Shown here one piece after another: positions 38,697 through 48,298 of a stretch of DNA of 64,000 nt (positions are counted from its first letter, which is position 1; each line of letters begins with the position of its first letter). The notes beneath the pieces were generated by a model that searched no databases, was not told the DNA's origin, and was given only the letters and a program-made list of their open reading frames with translations. The DNA is from Komagataella phaffii GS115 (taxonomy: Eukaryota > Ascomycota > Pichiomycetes > Pichiales > Pichiaceae). Location: the NCBI RefSeq assembly GCF_000027005.1, contig NC_012965.1, positions 669,001 through 733,000 of the forward strand. The letters run 5' to 3'. A program made the translations under genes and the position numbers.

Positions 38697-39175
38697 ATGA
38701 CCGTGAAACCAATTACGAAGATTATCTTCCTTTCGGTTCTATTATCTATAGGAATCCTTCTGGTTGTTTTATCATGTGCATTATTTCATAATTATCACCC
38801 ATTATACGTCAGTAAGTGACCACCCTTATTATTCCAATGATCCTCGAAGCAAAGCTAACATTTCGTCCAGTCGCAGTGTTCTTGGTGGCACCAATACCCA
38901 ACGCTATATTTTCCAATCTAAACGCTAACTATCAATCAGATTTCCTCTCGGATAGTGCTCCAAACGGCAATCCTTTCAAAGATTTCGGAGAATTCGTAAC
39001 AGGGATCTTCGTTTTTAGTGGCCTGGTCCTTCCGATTGTATTTTGGCATGTGCAGCTGATTGTTTTCTGGTCTATGATAATGAGTTTATCTGGAGGTTTT
39101 ATTGTTTATGCAAGCATCATACTATTCAGCATGTTCTTCCACATGTCTGACGACGATGAAGGGTTCGACTTCTGA
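38697..39175 (+). CDS. VPS55: Endosomal membrane protein Vps55 (spliced: 38697..38811, 38871..39175)
   Basis: Two exons give 139 residues (S. cerevisiae Vps55: 140). Exon 1 encodes MTVKPITKIIFLSVLLSIG and LSCALFHNYHPLY; exon 2 continues FLVAPIPNAIF, then FGEFVTGIFVFSGLVLPIVF and SGGFIVYASIILF. Four transmembrane helices are evident, with an acidic C-terminal tail. The split codon (A + TC) gives Ile. Family knowledge: related to animal LEPROT/OB-RGRP; with Vps68 it controls late-endosome sorting to the vacuole. The ATG lies just 37 bp after the PNC1 stop on the same strand, leaving almost no separate promoter. Without splicing only exon 2 appears as an open frame. Confidence 0.93.
38812..38870 (+). 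other. VPS55 intron, 59 bp
   Basis: Donor GTAAGT at 38812, branch GCTAACA at 38854-38860, acceptor CCAG ending at 38870. Splicing in phase 1 joins transmembrane helix 1 to the conserved APIPN segment. Confidence 0.9.
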
Positions 39176-39251
39176 TCTTTCTCACCCCACTGGCTCGTGC
39201 CTCACGGCAAACGGAGCTTTCTAGAAATTGCGCGAAGCATGGTATATATAG

Positions 39252-40109
39252 ATGAGCAGATTGATCGTTGCCCTCCACACTGTGCTAAAAAGATTCAAAG
39301 AAATGGGATTGTTTACAGACTCAGACAAAGACAACTCAGATAAATTATCGGAAAGCAGTTCATCCACGTCAAGCAATTGGCTTGACAGATATCTTTCCAT
39401 TGCCAGGGAGGCCAAACATTCCCTTGCAAGCAAGATCGAAGATGTCGCTCTACCTGGAGAAGACGGAACATTGTTTAACAAGAATATCGACACAAATCGA
39501 CCAGATTCAATTTTCAGGGCCGTCTTTGGAGACGATTTTGAGACGACTTTTAATAAAGTTGACTCTTTGGTCAATGCTATTGCCCCAGTTTTTGATCAAG
39601 ATGTATGGTCAGAACTTTTCACAGGTTCCAAGTTGGTGTCTTCTAAATATGGTTTGTGGGCCTACCCAATTCCTTCGCATCAGCTTTACAAAGACTGCAA
39701 CTCCAAACAAGGTTTGTCCGTTTGGGACGAACATGGGTATTGGAGATGTTTGTTTCCAAAGGCTCAATTGCCTGAGAACTATAAGAGCATTGATTCCAAT
39801 ATTATAAGTAAGGAAGACGTGGAGCAGGATGATTCTCATAAGTTAGGAAGGTTTTTTACTAATTTCTCTGACTACTTGAACTGGAGATCGGTTATGGAGG
39901 AGAACATCAAAAAACAGAGAGTTTCGTTCTCTAAACCTCAAAAGTCTTCGGGTTCTTCAACTTCCTACTCCGAAAGAACTCTACCTAATGGAGAAATTGA
40001 GAAAATTGAAAAGAAGCATGAATGGTTTGTGGATGGAACAGAACGCTCCAAAGAAACTAAGACCATCATCCATCCTGATGGATCCGTCACAACAGAAAAC
40101 ATCAAGTAA
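39252..40109 (+). CDS. MPM1: Mitochondrial peculiar membrane protein Mpm1
   Basis: 285 residues from the ATG at 39252; the next in-frame ATG at 39303 (MGLFTDSDKDNSD) gives 268 and is closer to S. cerevisiae Mpm1 (252 aa). The signature is in the middle: KYGLWAYPIPSHQLYKDCNS followed by GLSVWDEHGYWRCLFP. The C-terminus is a Ser/Lys/Glu-rich tail with repeated KKHEWFVDG-type elements. Family knowledge: an abundant mitochondrial protein linked to cristae architecture. A TATATATA stretch directly precedes the first ATG (39243-39250), which argues that the second ATG may be used. It converges on ATG12. Confidence 0.8.
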   Translation: MSRLIVALHTVLKRFKEMGLFTDSDKDNSDKLSESSSSTSSNWLDRYLSIAREAKHSLASKIEDVALPGEDGTLFNKNIDTNRPDSIFRAVFGDDFETTFNKVDSLVNAIAPVFDQDVWSELFTGSKLVSSKYGLWAYPIPSHQLYKDCNSKQGLSVWDEHGYWRCLFPKAQLPENYKSIDSNIISKEDVEQDDSHKLGRFFTNFSDYLNWRSVMEENIKKQRVSFSKPQKSSGSSTSYSERTLPNGEIEKIEKKHEWFVDGTERSKETKTIIHPDGSVTTENIK

Positions 40110-40156
40110 ATTAATTTCTGTTTTCTTGTATATAGGTGTACGTAAGAATATTATAT

Positions 40157-40585
40157 CTAGCTGAAAGCTACTCTGTCAGAATATGACACCACTAGTTCCC
40201 CATTGATGCCAAAATTCTTGTATAGATTGTCCAAGTTCTCGTCGGGGGATGGTGCAAACGAATTGTGTAGATAACCGAATATTCTTCCTCCAGTCAAATG
40301 GTTGATCTGATTTTTGTAAATAAGGTTGTTTCCCAATCGTTTATCCAAGAAACTGAGCAAAGCACCAAAGTTGTTGGAAGAGGAAATCTTGAATACTTTG
40401 GGTGTGATTTCTGGGGCTGATCCAATAGGTATGAATCTTATACTGATCTTGCAAACCTCTTGTGCGTGTCTTTCCTTAATCTCGTCTAACAAAGAAGAAG
40501 TCTTGGGAACTTTGTCAAGTACTGCAGATTCCGACAAAGTGGGATTATTCACGGGAGGTGAAGCCTCTTTAATATCATCACTCAT
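40157..40585 (-). CDS. ATG12: Autophagy ubiquitin-like protein Atg12, without C-terminal glycine
   Basis: 142 residues. A disordered N-terminus precedes the ubiquitin-like fold (about 55-142). The C-terminal block NSFAPSPDENLDNLYKNFG then GELVVSYSDRVAF aligns with yeast Atg12 (NSFAPSPQQNIGELW, ELIVSYCASVAF). The final residue is Ser, encoded AGC before TAG at 40157-40159, where other Atg12 proteins end in the Gly that is joined to Atg5. Established knowledge, from memory: Komagataella and apicomplexans lost this Gly and the E2 Atg10, and use a non-covalent Atg12-Atg5 complex. The sequence fits that exactly. Confidence 0.93.
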   Translation of the reverse strand: MSDDIKEASPPVNNPTLSESAVLDKVPKTSSLLDEIKERHAQEVCKISIRFIPIGSAPEITPKVFKISSSNNFGALLSFLDKRLGNNLIYKNQINHLTGGRIFGYLHNSFAPSPDENLDNLYKNFGINGELVVSYSDRVAFS

Positions 40586-40830
40586 GGAACCTGAGGAGGA
40601 AAACTTAATTCCTCGTAAACAGGTGTTAAATGGGGCTGTTTAATTTATCCCGCTCCTGTTCCCCAAGTTTATTGGTGGGAAGCTAGTCGACTCAGTTGCT
40701 CACGCACCCTTGGTTCCCCTGTAGCTAACACCAACAATTCTCGAAAATTCAAACCATCCCTCATCTCATCTAGTCAAAGACACCTTCTACCTTCTAACGA
40801 CAGCGAGCTTTATTTGAATAATATTACCAG

Positions 40831-42768
40831 ATGACTGACTCAAATTCAACTGACTCTGAACTCGAAAAAAGTAGCAAAGAGCTTCTTACTGTTGACACCA
40901 TTTGCCACTATCTTGACGATGCTGCGCAAGATGCTCTGGAGACCAAAGATTATCTGTCTTATCTAACTGTGATCGACATTCACCTTGCTACTGATCCAGA
41001 AAAGTTTTCCGTTGAGGAAAGGATTCAACTTTTGGAAAAGCTTTTGAAAATTTTACAAGAGAACGATGAACTCTTGTATGAAATTGGTTGGGATATTCCT
41101 GCTCTTTTGTTCCAATACCATGGACTTGAATGGGATGATCTCCGAATAGAACTAAAAAACTCCAAAGGTAGGATGGCAATGTTCCATATATTTGAACTCT
41201 TAGCCGAGAAGGGTAATGCAAAGGAGCTTTTGCTCAAATGTTGTGAGTTGCTTCCTCGATGTGTCGATTCAAGCAGTGAGAACAATGACATTATTTTCAA
41301 ATTGAGGTTTCATTCTCTATTTGAACTAATGGTAGCAAGTCAAAGACGAATAGTATCTAATTATCCTTCTCGTTTTCTTGCGATGATGATACCCCCAGTT
41401 ATAAACTTGCTTTCCAACAAACTTGAAAGCCCAATCTTTGTTTTAAGAAGAATATATACATTATTGAGAGATTACCACCCTTGCTTGAGACCAGATGTGA
41501 GTGAGAACACAACTGCTGAGGATATACGAGAGCTGTCGCTTTTGCATACCCAGGAGAATTATCTTCAAAGGAAGCTTCTAACAACGTTTTTGACACATTC
41601 TATTGAATTGCAATCAAATACGATTAAGGTACTAGTTGCTCCAACTGTTTTTGAGAAGTTGGAGAAAAGTGTTCACAGCCAAAAGTTAGGCTTGCATTTG
41701 AACTCAGAATTCCACCGTGAAAATATGATTCTTTTGGGACGGTTCGTTACTCTGTCACAATCTTACGATATAAACCTAGAAGAAGAGATTAAAAAGCAAA
41801 TTGAGGAGACAGAAACGCTCTTTTCTCAGCTTGACCACAACCAGGAGTTGGATACACTGAATGATAAAATATTTTCTCTGGTGATTGAGAATTTTAACGG
41901 CACCGGTTTACATGACAAAGATTTGAAGGAATTACCCCTCTCCAGTATTGGATGTATTATTCTTTACACTTTCAATGTTCTGATAGAAAATCCTTCTGCC
42001 AAGTCTTACTCTATTTTAGACTTTGAAAAGGTGGTTAAACTCTCTTTGAGGTTTTTATTACCTTCGATGCTAAATCCGAACTTAACTTCTTACAGTTTGG
42101 ACGATGCCCTGTATGCTTGGGCATGGGTCACAGTGTCCAAAGAGAACAATTTATCCCAAATTCCAGAAATACTCATAACAACGTATCTTCAGCTGCTCAT
42201 CACCAAATCTACCATTAACTTCAGTGATTATCTAGCGCCTTTGGAAGCAAAGAGTCGAAACATCATTCTGTACACGTTAATCAGCCGTGTATTGTCTCTG
42301 GTTCACGAGTCCACGAGCTGGAATTTTCTCAAAGATTCACTGACTACTTGTCCCTTCAACAACGCTAGATCAGTGTTGTTATCTATTCTGAAAGATTTGT
42401 GCCTAAGAAGTAGGAATATCACTGTTGCAAGTCTGAACGATAAATTAGAAAAAGTTGACCTGAATACCAAACCAACTATTCCAGCCAGAGACATTCCTTA
42501 TATTACTTTGAGCCAGGCCAGGGGTGACGACATTGTAAGATTGGCTACAGATACTGTAAACAAGACACTGGCTGGCAAAGAAGTTAAAGAAGATGAAGTT
42601 ATTTTATTGTTGAGCTACATCAATTTTATTACAGCTCTGAAATCCAAAATTGAACCTCAGTCTATTAACAGGTTCATCGAGCTTGTAAACAAAAAGCTAA
42701 AAAACATAGATCCTGAGGACAACAATGGCCATTTGATCAAACTGGCTGTGGAAAGAGTTTCTCAGTAA
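40831..42768 (+). CDS. Ybp1/Ybp2-like protein (YAP1-binding / glomulin-like family)
   Basis: 645 residues (S. cerevisiae Ybp1 674, Ybp2 641), an all-helical, HEAT-like repeat protein. LLYEIGWDIPALLFQYHG near residue 82-99 and FELLAEKGNAKELLLKCCEL match the conserved N-terminal region of the family. Family knowledge: Ybp1 binds Yap1 and is needed for peroxide activation of Yap1 through Gpx3; Ybp2 acts at kinetochores; S. pombe Alp4-region relatives and vertebrate glomulin share the fold. With a single gene visible I cannot say which role it keeps. It converges on HPC2, with stops about 21 bp apart. Confidence 0.72.
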   Translation: MTDSNSTDSELEKSSKELLTVDTICHYLDDAAQDALETKDYLSYLTVIDIHLATDPEKFSVEERIQLLEKLLKILQENDELLYEIGWDIPALLFQYHGLEWDDLRIELKNSKGRMAMFHIFELLAEKGNAKELLLKCCELLPRCVDSSSENNDIIFKLRFHSLFELMVASQRRIVSNYPSRFLAMMIPPVINLLSNKLESPIFVLRRIYTLLRDYHPCLRPDVSENTTAEDIRELSLLHTQENYLQRKLLTTFLTHSIELQSNTIKVLVAPTVFEKLEKSVHSQKLGLHLNSEFHRENMILLGRFVTLSQSYDINLEEEIKKQIEETETLFSQLDHNQELDTLNDKIFSLVIENFNGTGLHDKDLKELPLSSIGCIILYTFNVLIENPSAKSYSILDFEKVVKLSLRFLLPSMLNPNLTSYSLDDALYAWAWVTVSKENNLSQIPEILITTYLQLLITKSTINFSDYLAPLEAKSRNIILYTLISRVLSLVHESTSWNFLKDSLTTCPFNNARSVLLSILKDLCLRSRNITVASLNDKLEKVDLNTKPTIPARDIPYITLSQARGDDIVRLATDTVNKTLAGKEVKEDEVILLLSYINFITALKSKIEPQSINRFIELVNKKLKNIDPEDNNGHLIKLAVERVSQ

Positions 42769-42789
42769 AAACCTGTCTTTAATTAATCT

Positions 42790-44361
42790 TTAATCTTTTG
42801 CCAAAACACTGCCCAGCAGTTGTTTATCCTCTTTAGGAGCTATTGCTTGAGGCGCTACTGCTTGAGGCGCTGTAGACTGAGTAACTGTCTTTTTTTGAGT
42901 GATATTGCCCGTTGAGGTACTAGTAGTTGCCTTCTTGGACACTTTTTTTCCACGAGAGCTGGTCCCTTGAGTTCCTTTTTTGAGTGTGCCGTCTGCCCGT
43001 TCTATTCTTGCCATTTGACCTTCTTCAATCAAGGGTCCATAATAGACAAAAAATCCGTCCTTTGTAGCAGCTCTCTCCTCCTCAAATTGCAGTTCTGAAT
43101 CGTCAATGAACGGATCCATTATGTCGTACTTACCAATTTTTCTATTTTGGTTTCGAAGTCGTCGCTCAGCATCATTATAGTCTTCTCTAATGGGAGCCGC
43201 AACTGGTGTTTTGGGAATCGCAGGAGGAGGAGTAGCTACTTCTTTGGTGTCGGTTTCTGTCTGTTCATCGTCCTCCGCTATATCATCGTCATCCTCGTCA
43301 GATTCGACCACGAATTTGGCATTTGGATGCATAGCCTTAAATCCATACTTTTCTTCGCAAACTTTCATGAGGTTGAACACCAGTTGAGCCGATCCAGGAT
43401 TGGGTTTGTCGGAATCGGATAAAAGAATATTCAAAGCAACCACAGGTTCCTCAGCTGGTATATTCTTTCCTTTGATTGATTCAGTGTCCAAAAGTGATGG
43501 AACGGGTAGCTCTACCAGTGATTTCTGCTGTGTAGTACTGGTAGCAGTGGAATTCGTTTTCTTTTCGTCCACAGAAGTAGAACCTTGCAACTTTGGTCCT
43601 ATTGCCGCCGTGTTCGTACCTCCCGTTGTAGCAGATATTAATTTTGGCGTTGTATTTTGACTTTTCTTTTTTGGTCTTGTAGGTTGTTTCGTAGGCTGTT
43701 TCGTGGCATTCTTGGTGGTAGACTTTACGCTAGGCGTTTTCGAAAGAATAGGAGGAACCGGTTTAGTCGCCGTTTCTGCTGATCCTGCTGTTACTGCTGT
43801 GTCTTTACTTGTAGTCGTCTTTTGTTTTCTCTTTTTTGGTTCAGGGCCAGTTGGAGTCGACGGTGCTTTTGTAGAAACAAGATCCTCCTTTTCAGGTGAC
43901 TTTCGTTTCTGAGCTATCGGTTTGGGGCTAGATTGCGTTGACTCCCATATTCTTGCATGCTTGACTGGCTCTGGATTGCTCGTTAATTCGTGGATGGATA
44001 ATGCAGTACTTGGAGGACGGGGAGCTATAAGTAACCCACTGGAGAACGCAGTGATTTCAGGATCAGGAGGGTTGATAATGCTGGCCAGTGATATTTTGGA
44101 TGACTTCAACTTGGCAGGTGGCAAATTATGATCAGTGGTAGCTGGTTTTGTTTCTGACTGAACTTTGTCCAGAGGGTGGTTTCGATCAGCTACATCCAAG
44201 TTAACCGGAGGGCAGATGAAACCATTCCCCAAATTGAACGTATTGAACGAGTCTAACCGGGGAGCAGTCGAAGAATTAATGCTCGCCGGCTTCTCTGAGG
44301 AATCCTGCTGTAGCTGACGGGAGGGTTCCTCAGACTTGACAGTACCAAGCTGTGAGTTCAT
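42790..44361 (-). CDS. HPC2: HIR complex subunit Hpc2 (ubinuclein family)
   Basis: 523 residues (S. cerevisiae Hpc2: 623). Most is disordered, rich in Pro, Thr, Lys and Ser. The HUN/HRD domain is near 405-445: IGKYDIMDPFIDDSELQFEE then KDGFFVYYGPLI, the part that binds Hir1 and histone H3. An acidic Asp/Glu patch (about 350-370) precedes it. Family knowledge: Hpc2 is part of the HIR histone chaperone that deposits H3-H4 outside S phase and represses histone genes. The C-terminal tail contains short APQA-type repeats. The upstream gap to SSC1 (184 bp) shows nothing else. Confidence 0.88.
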   Translation of the reverse strand: MNSQLGTVKSEEPSRQLQQDSSEKPASINSSTAPRLDSFNTFNLGNGFICPPVNLDVADRNHPLDKVQSETKPATTDHNLPPAKLKSSKISLASIINPPDPEITAFSSGLLIAPRPPSTALSIHELTSNPEPVKHARIWESTQSSPKPIAQKRKSPEKEDLVSTKAPSTPTGPEPKKRKQKTTTSKDTAVTAGSAETATKPVPPILSKTPSVKSTTKNATKQPTKQPTRPKKKSQNTTPKLISATTGGTNTAAIGPKLQGSTSVDEKKTNSTATSTTQQKSLVELPVPSLLDTESIKGKNIPAEEPVVALNILLSDSDKPNPGSAQLVFNLMKVCEEKYGFKAMHPNAKFVVESDEDDDDIAEDDEQTETDTKEVATPPPAIPKTPVAAPIREDYNDAERRLRNQNRKIGKYDIMDPFIDDSELQFEEERAATKDGFFVYYGPLIEEGQMARIERADGTLKKGTQGTSSRGKKVSKKATTSTSTGNITQKKTVTQSTAPQAVAPQAIAPKEDKQLLGSVLAKD

Positions 44362-44545
44362 TTGGTATAGGAAGAAAAAAAGAACACTAAATGACGAAAG
44401 GCTCGATTTTGTTTCTCCAACATTATGTCAGATTCTTTGAAATTAGACTACATTACATCAGCTTCATTTATCTATATACAGAGATACTGGAACGAACCAG
44501 ATGTACAAACGAAACAAATGACTAACTAAACCAGGAAGATAGTCA

Positions 44546-46489
44546 CTAGTTCTTTGGCTCTTCAGAACCAGATGAGGAAGCGTTGTCCTTGTACATCTTC
44601 TCGAACAACTTCAAAGAAGCGTTTTGAAGGTCTTCGGTCTTCTCTTTAACAGTGGCAGCTTCGATAGCCTCGCCACTGTTAACCTTGGCAATAATCTCCT
44701 TTAACTCAGAGATCTTCTTGGAAATCTCCTCGGCCTCGGTCTTGTCAACCTTATCCTTGAACTCGTTCAAAGAGTTCTCAGTATCGTTACACAACTGGTC
44801 AGCTCTGTTGGCAGTCTCAATAGCCTCCTTTCTAACCTTGTCCTCTTCGGCAAACTTCTCAGCGTCGTTGATCATCTTCTCGATTTCAGATTCGGAAAGA
44901 CCAGAAGAACCAGCCACAGTAATAGAGTTGTCCTTACCGGAGGCCTTGTCCTTAGCAGAAACGTTGATGATACCATCTGCGTCAATGTCGAAAGTGACCT
45001 CAATCTGAGGAACACCCTTTGGAGCAGGTGGAATACCAGCCAAAGTGAAGTTACCGATCAATTTGTTGTCACGTACCAACTCTCTCTCACCTTGGAAAAC
45101 TCTGATTTCAACAGAGGTTTGACCAGATGAGGCAGTAGAGAATACTTGAGATTTCTTGGTTGGAATAGTAGTGTTTCTTGGAATCAGTCTAGTGAAGACA
45201 CCACCCAAGGTCTCGATACCCAAGGATAGAGGAGTGACATCCAACAATAGAACGTCCTTGACCTCTCCAGACAAAACAGCACCTTGAATGGCAGCACCAA
45301 TTGCAACGGCCTCATCTGGGTTAACAGCCTTGGAAGGCTCCTTACCGAACAGCTGCTTAACTGTTTCCACGACCTTTGGCATTCTGGTCATACCACCAAC
45401 CAAAATGACTTCAGAAACATCAGAGGTTGACAAGCTGGCATCTTTCAAAGCCTTCTTAACTGGCTCAACGGTTCTCTTGATAAGTGGATCAACCAATTGC
45501 TCCAATTGAGATCTGGACATCTTCAAGTTAATGTGTTTTGGGCCAGAAGCGTCAGCGGTGATGAAAGGCAAGTTGACTTCAGTAGAAGCGGCAGAAGACA
45601 ATTCGATCTTAGCCTTCTCGGAAGCTTCTCTGATTCTTTGGATAGCCATTCTGTCGTCGTGCAAGTCAATACCAGATTCCTTTTTGAAGGCGTCAACAAT
45701 GTATCTGACCAAAGCAATGTCAAAGTCCTCACCACCTAGATGGGTGTCACCGTTGGTAGACTTGACTTCGAACACACCGTTATCAATGTCCAAGATGGAG
45801 ATATCGAAAGTACCACCACCCAAATCGAAAACGGCGACAACGTTAGCATCAGTCTTTTCCAGACCGTAAGCCAAGGCGGCGGCAGTTGGCTCATTAACAA
45901 CACGAGCAACATTCAAACCAACAATAGCACCGGCATCCTTTGTGGCCTGTCTCTGAGAGTCGTTGAAGTAAGCAGGGACGGTAACAACGGCATCCTTAAC
46001 TGGCTTACCTAAATGGGCCTCAGCGGTTTCCTTCATCTTGTTCAGAACGAAACCACCAATTTGGGAAGGCGAATATCTTTCACCTCTGGCCTCCAGCCAA
46101 GCATCACCATTGGTGTGCTTGACGATCTTGTATGGAACTTGCTTGATATCTCTTTGAACTTCAGCGTCCTCGAATCTTCTACCAATCAATCTCTTGGTGG
46201 CAAACAAAGTGTTCTCTGGGTTGACAACAGCCTGTCTCTTGGCAGCAACACCAACCAGTCTCTCACCTTCCTTGGTGAAAGCAACGACGGAGGGAGTGGT
46301 TCTAGCACCTTCAGCGTTCTCAATGATCTTTGGGCTCTTTCCCTCCATGACGGCAACGGCGGAGTTGGTGGTACCTAAATCGATACCGATAACTTGACCG
46401 GAAATCTTAGCATTGGAGTTGTATCTCACAGCTTGCAAAGCAGCTCGTGAAACAGGAGATCTGATGTTCCTAGAAAAATTTGAAAGCAT
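44546..46489 (-). CDS. SSC1: Mitochondrial Hsp70 Ssc1
   Basis: 647 residues. An Arg/Ser-rich presequence ([18 protein letters not shown]) precedes the ATPase domain, with [16 protein letters not shown] near 35 and [15 protein letters not shown] near 218. The peptide-binding domain contains [16 protein letters not shown], and a C-terminal lid ends with a Ser/Glu-rich tail. Codon use is strongly biased to preferred codons, fitting high expression. Family knowledge: matrix Hsp70 that drives the presequence translocase import motor with Tim44, Pam16/18 and Mge1, and folds imported proteins. A gapped heat-shock-like element and a Reb1-like site lie upstream. An Ecm10-type paralogue is possible but less likely. 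Confidence 0.95.
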   Translation of the reverse strand: MLSNFSRNIRSPVSRAALQAVRYNSNAKISGQVIGIDLGTTNSAVAVMEGKSPKIIENAEGARTTPSVVAFTKEGERLVGVAAKRQAVVNPENTLFATKRLIGRRFEDAEVQRDIKQVPYKIVKHTNGDAWLEARGERYSPSQIGGFVLNKMKETAEAHLGKPVKDAVVTVPAYFNDSQRQATKDAGAIVGLNVARVVNEPTAAALAYGLEKTDANVVAVFDLGGGTFDISILDIDNGVFEVKSTNGDTHLGGEDFDIALVRYIVDAFKKESGIDLHDDRMAIQRIREASEKAKIELSSAASTEVNLPFITADASGPKHINLKMSRSQLEQLVDPLIKRTVEPVKKALKDASLSTSDVSEVILVGGMTRMPKVVETVKQLFGKEPSKAVNPDEAVAIGAAIQGAVLSGEVKDVLLLDVTPLSLGIETLGGVFTRLIPRNTTIPTKKSQVFSTASSGQTSVEIRVFQGERELVRDNKLIGNFTLAGIPPAPKGVPQIEVTFDIDADGIINVSAKDKASGKDNSITVAGSSGLSESEIEKMINDAEKFAEEDKVRKEAIETANRADQLCNDTENSLNEFKDKVDKTEAEEISKKISELKEIIAKVNSGEAIEAATVKEKTEDLQNASLKLFEKMYKDNASSSGSEEPKN

Positions 46490-46558
46490 TCTGTATCAGT
46501 GTCTAACAAACAAATGATAGAAAGAAAGAAAAATTTCACTTATATGTTAGTTTTCGTC

Positions 46559-46571
46559 GAACTTGCTGGAA
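46559..46571 (+). promoter_or_regulatory. Weak gapped heat-shock-like element upstream of SSC1
   Basis: Two GAA units start exactly 10 bp apart (46559 and 46569), the spacing of gap-type HSEs bound by Hsf1. Intervening and flanking TTC units are imperfect. The position, about 70-80 bp upstream of a heat-shock chaperone gene, is what makes it worth noting. Confidence 0.3.
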
Positions 46572-46607
46572 CTTTTTCTCTCCTGTGATGTTTGGGTCTC
46601 TGCGCTA

Positions 46608-46615
46608 TTACCCGG
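46608..46615 (+). promoter_or_regulatory. Reb1-like site TTACCCGG upstream of SSC1
   Basis: An exact TTACCCGK match about 120 bp upstream of the SSC1 ATG, the same spacing as the site before SEC18. Function is inferred from the S. cerevisiae factor. Confidence 0.38.
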
Positions 46616-47052
46616 CGAACAAGGTATTTCCGAAACCGATCTCGCAAAATGCTACTTAAAATCCAATAAGGCAATAATAAGCCTTCGTTACGAATATTCA
46701 GACTGATGAAGCTAAACTGTGGTTACCACGAACTGGTTGTCGAAGTTGATTGGTCTCAGATTGCATCCTGGCCGATGGTTTTAGGAAAAACGTGAGCTAC
46801 CTGTTGAATAAGTTTGGTCATGCTCGTCCTCAACCTTCTGGACTTGAGCGATTATCCTCGGCATTTGGCACTGTCAAACACCGTGTACCCGATCTTGTCT
46901 TTGATGGATTTTTGGAGCTTATATAATACCTTAAGCGTTAAAAACTGTGGCACCAAATTTTTATGCCCCACATTGTTAATAATCATACGGTTGGTATTTA
47001 AAGCCAACTGCCCCCGAAAGTTTTTCTCTGAATCAAAAGAAAATCTTTAGCA

Positions 47053-48210
47053 ATGCCAGGAACTAAAAGCCTACCAGTTATCGACTTGAATTTGGCTCTA
47101 TCCGAGGACACTAAACCGAAGCTTGTGGAGGATCTTAGACGAGCCCTTACCGAGGTGGGATTTTTTTATGTGATTAATCCTCCTATTGAAAACTTTCCCC
47201 AGCTTATCAACGGAGTCAAAGAACAAGCTTTCAAATTCTTCCACGACTTGCCTGCCGATGAAAAGGACAAAATTGAGATGATAAATTCCAAGCACTTTTT
47301 AGGCTATACCCGCCTGGGAAACGAAGTTACGTCAAATAAAGTCGATATCAGAGAGCAAATAGATTTGGCCACTGAGCTACCTGCTCCAAAGATTGCTTCC
47401 CATGATGAAATCTGGAAGAACATTGAAGGACCTAATTTGTGGCCCAATCAGGAACTACTGCCCGATTTTAGACCTACTATCGAGAACTATCTAGAGAAAG
47501 TGTATCAATTTTCTCAATGGTTCAGTGAGTTGGTACGTGAGGCACTACAGCTCCCTGAAGGCGCTTTCAGTAAGTACTTCAAACCAAGACAACAATGTAA
47601 AATGAAACTCATCAAGTATCCAGAGTATAAAGATGCAGAGAGTAGGTTGGACTTACTTCCAGAGAATGAAGGCGTACCGCTGGACGAGACTCAAGGATGT
47701 GGACCTCATAGAGACTCCGATTTCTTGACTTATTTGTTCCAGGCCACTGCTCACGAAGCATTGCAGGTTCAAGATATCTACCATTCTGGTGAGTGGATAA
47801 CTGTGCCTCCAATTGAAAACAGTCTAGTCGTTAATGTTGGACAGACTTTAGAATATCTGACCAAAGGCGTATGCCATGCCACCATCCACCGTGTAATCAC
47901 TCCCAGAAACGGTTCCGGTGATCGTCTGTCGATCCCAGTATTCCAAACTATTGACGTAAACTGTTACAAGTCACAACTAAAGGATATTCCCCAGGAGTTA
48001 CTTGATCTGAGAGACAAAAGAGACAAAGAAATAAAAGGCGAAGCCATCGGGTACCAATTCAGCGTTGCTGATGACACTTCAGAGGACGTCAGACCAGTTG
48101 GCTGGACTGTATTCCAAAACAGACTCAAGTCCCACAGAAATGTTGCCGCTAAATGGTATCCAAAAGAGTACAAAGATACTATGAAGCAAATAGGTGTTTT
48201 TTTGGCTTGA
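47053..48210 (+). CDS. 2-oxoglutarate/Fe(II)-dependent dioxygenase (isopenicillin N synthase-like)
   Basis: 385 residues. N-terminal DIOX_N region: LPVIDLNLALSED and EVGFFYVINPP. The jelly-roll core carries the iron ligands HxD in GCGPHRDSDFLTYLF (about 218/220) and a distal His in CHATIHRV (about 279). The 2-oxoglutarate-binding Arg and Ser follow in GDRLSIPVFQ. Family knowledge: such enzymes hydroxylate or desaturate small molecules; S. pombe Isp7 and many filamentous fungal proteins belong here. S. cerevisiae has no close member, so the substrate is unknown. No presequence; the C-terminus ends VFLA without a peroxisomal signal. Located alone, with no biosynthetic neighbours. Confidence 0.85.
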   Translation: MPGTKSLPVIDLNLALSEDTKPKLVEDLRRALTEVGFFYVINPPIENFPQLINGVKEQAFKFFHDLPADEKDKIEMINSKHFLGYTRLGNEVTSNKVDIREQIDLATELPAPKIASHDEIWKNIEGPNLWPNQELLPDFRPTIENYLEKVYQFSQWFSELVREALQLPEGAFSKYFKPRQQCKMKLIKYPEYKDAESRLDLLPENEGVPLDETQGCGPHRDSDFLTYLFQATAHEALQVQDIYHSGEWITVPPIENSLVVNVGQTLEYLTKGVCHATIHRVITPRNGSGDRLSIPVFQTIDVNCYKSQLKDIPQELLDLRDKRDKEIKGEAIGYQFSVADDTSEDVRPVGWTVFQNRLKSHRNVAAKWYPKEYKDTMKQIGVFLA

Positions 48211-48298
48211 AATAGTCGATACTTGTTGACTGTGATACTAGTCTGTGCTTTGGTCATATAGCAGGGTAAATAATTATAATTCGATAAATGTAATAAAC

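Larger units (their letters stand above)
46490..47052. promoter_or_regulatory. Divergent promoter between SSC1 and the dioxygenase gene
   Basis: 563 bp. On the SSC1 side are a gapped heat-shock-like element and a Reb1-like site, annotated separately. On the dioxygenase side, TATATAA lies at about 46920-46926, roughly 130 bp before that ATG. The frame at 46814-47050 has no similarity I recognise and is not called. Confidence 0.5.

Noticed and set aside
46814..47050. 78-codon plus-strand frame directly before the dioxygenase gene
   Set aside because: It lies in the SSC1/dioxygenase promoter region, has no family similarity and covers the likely TATA box of the next gene.
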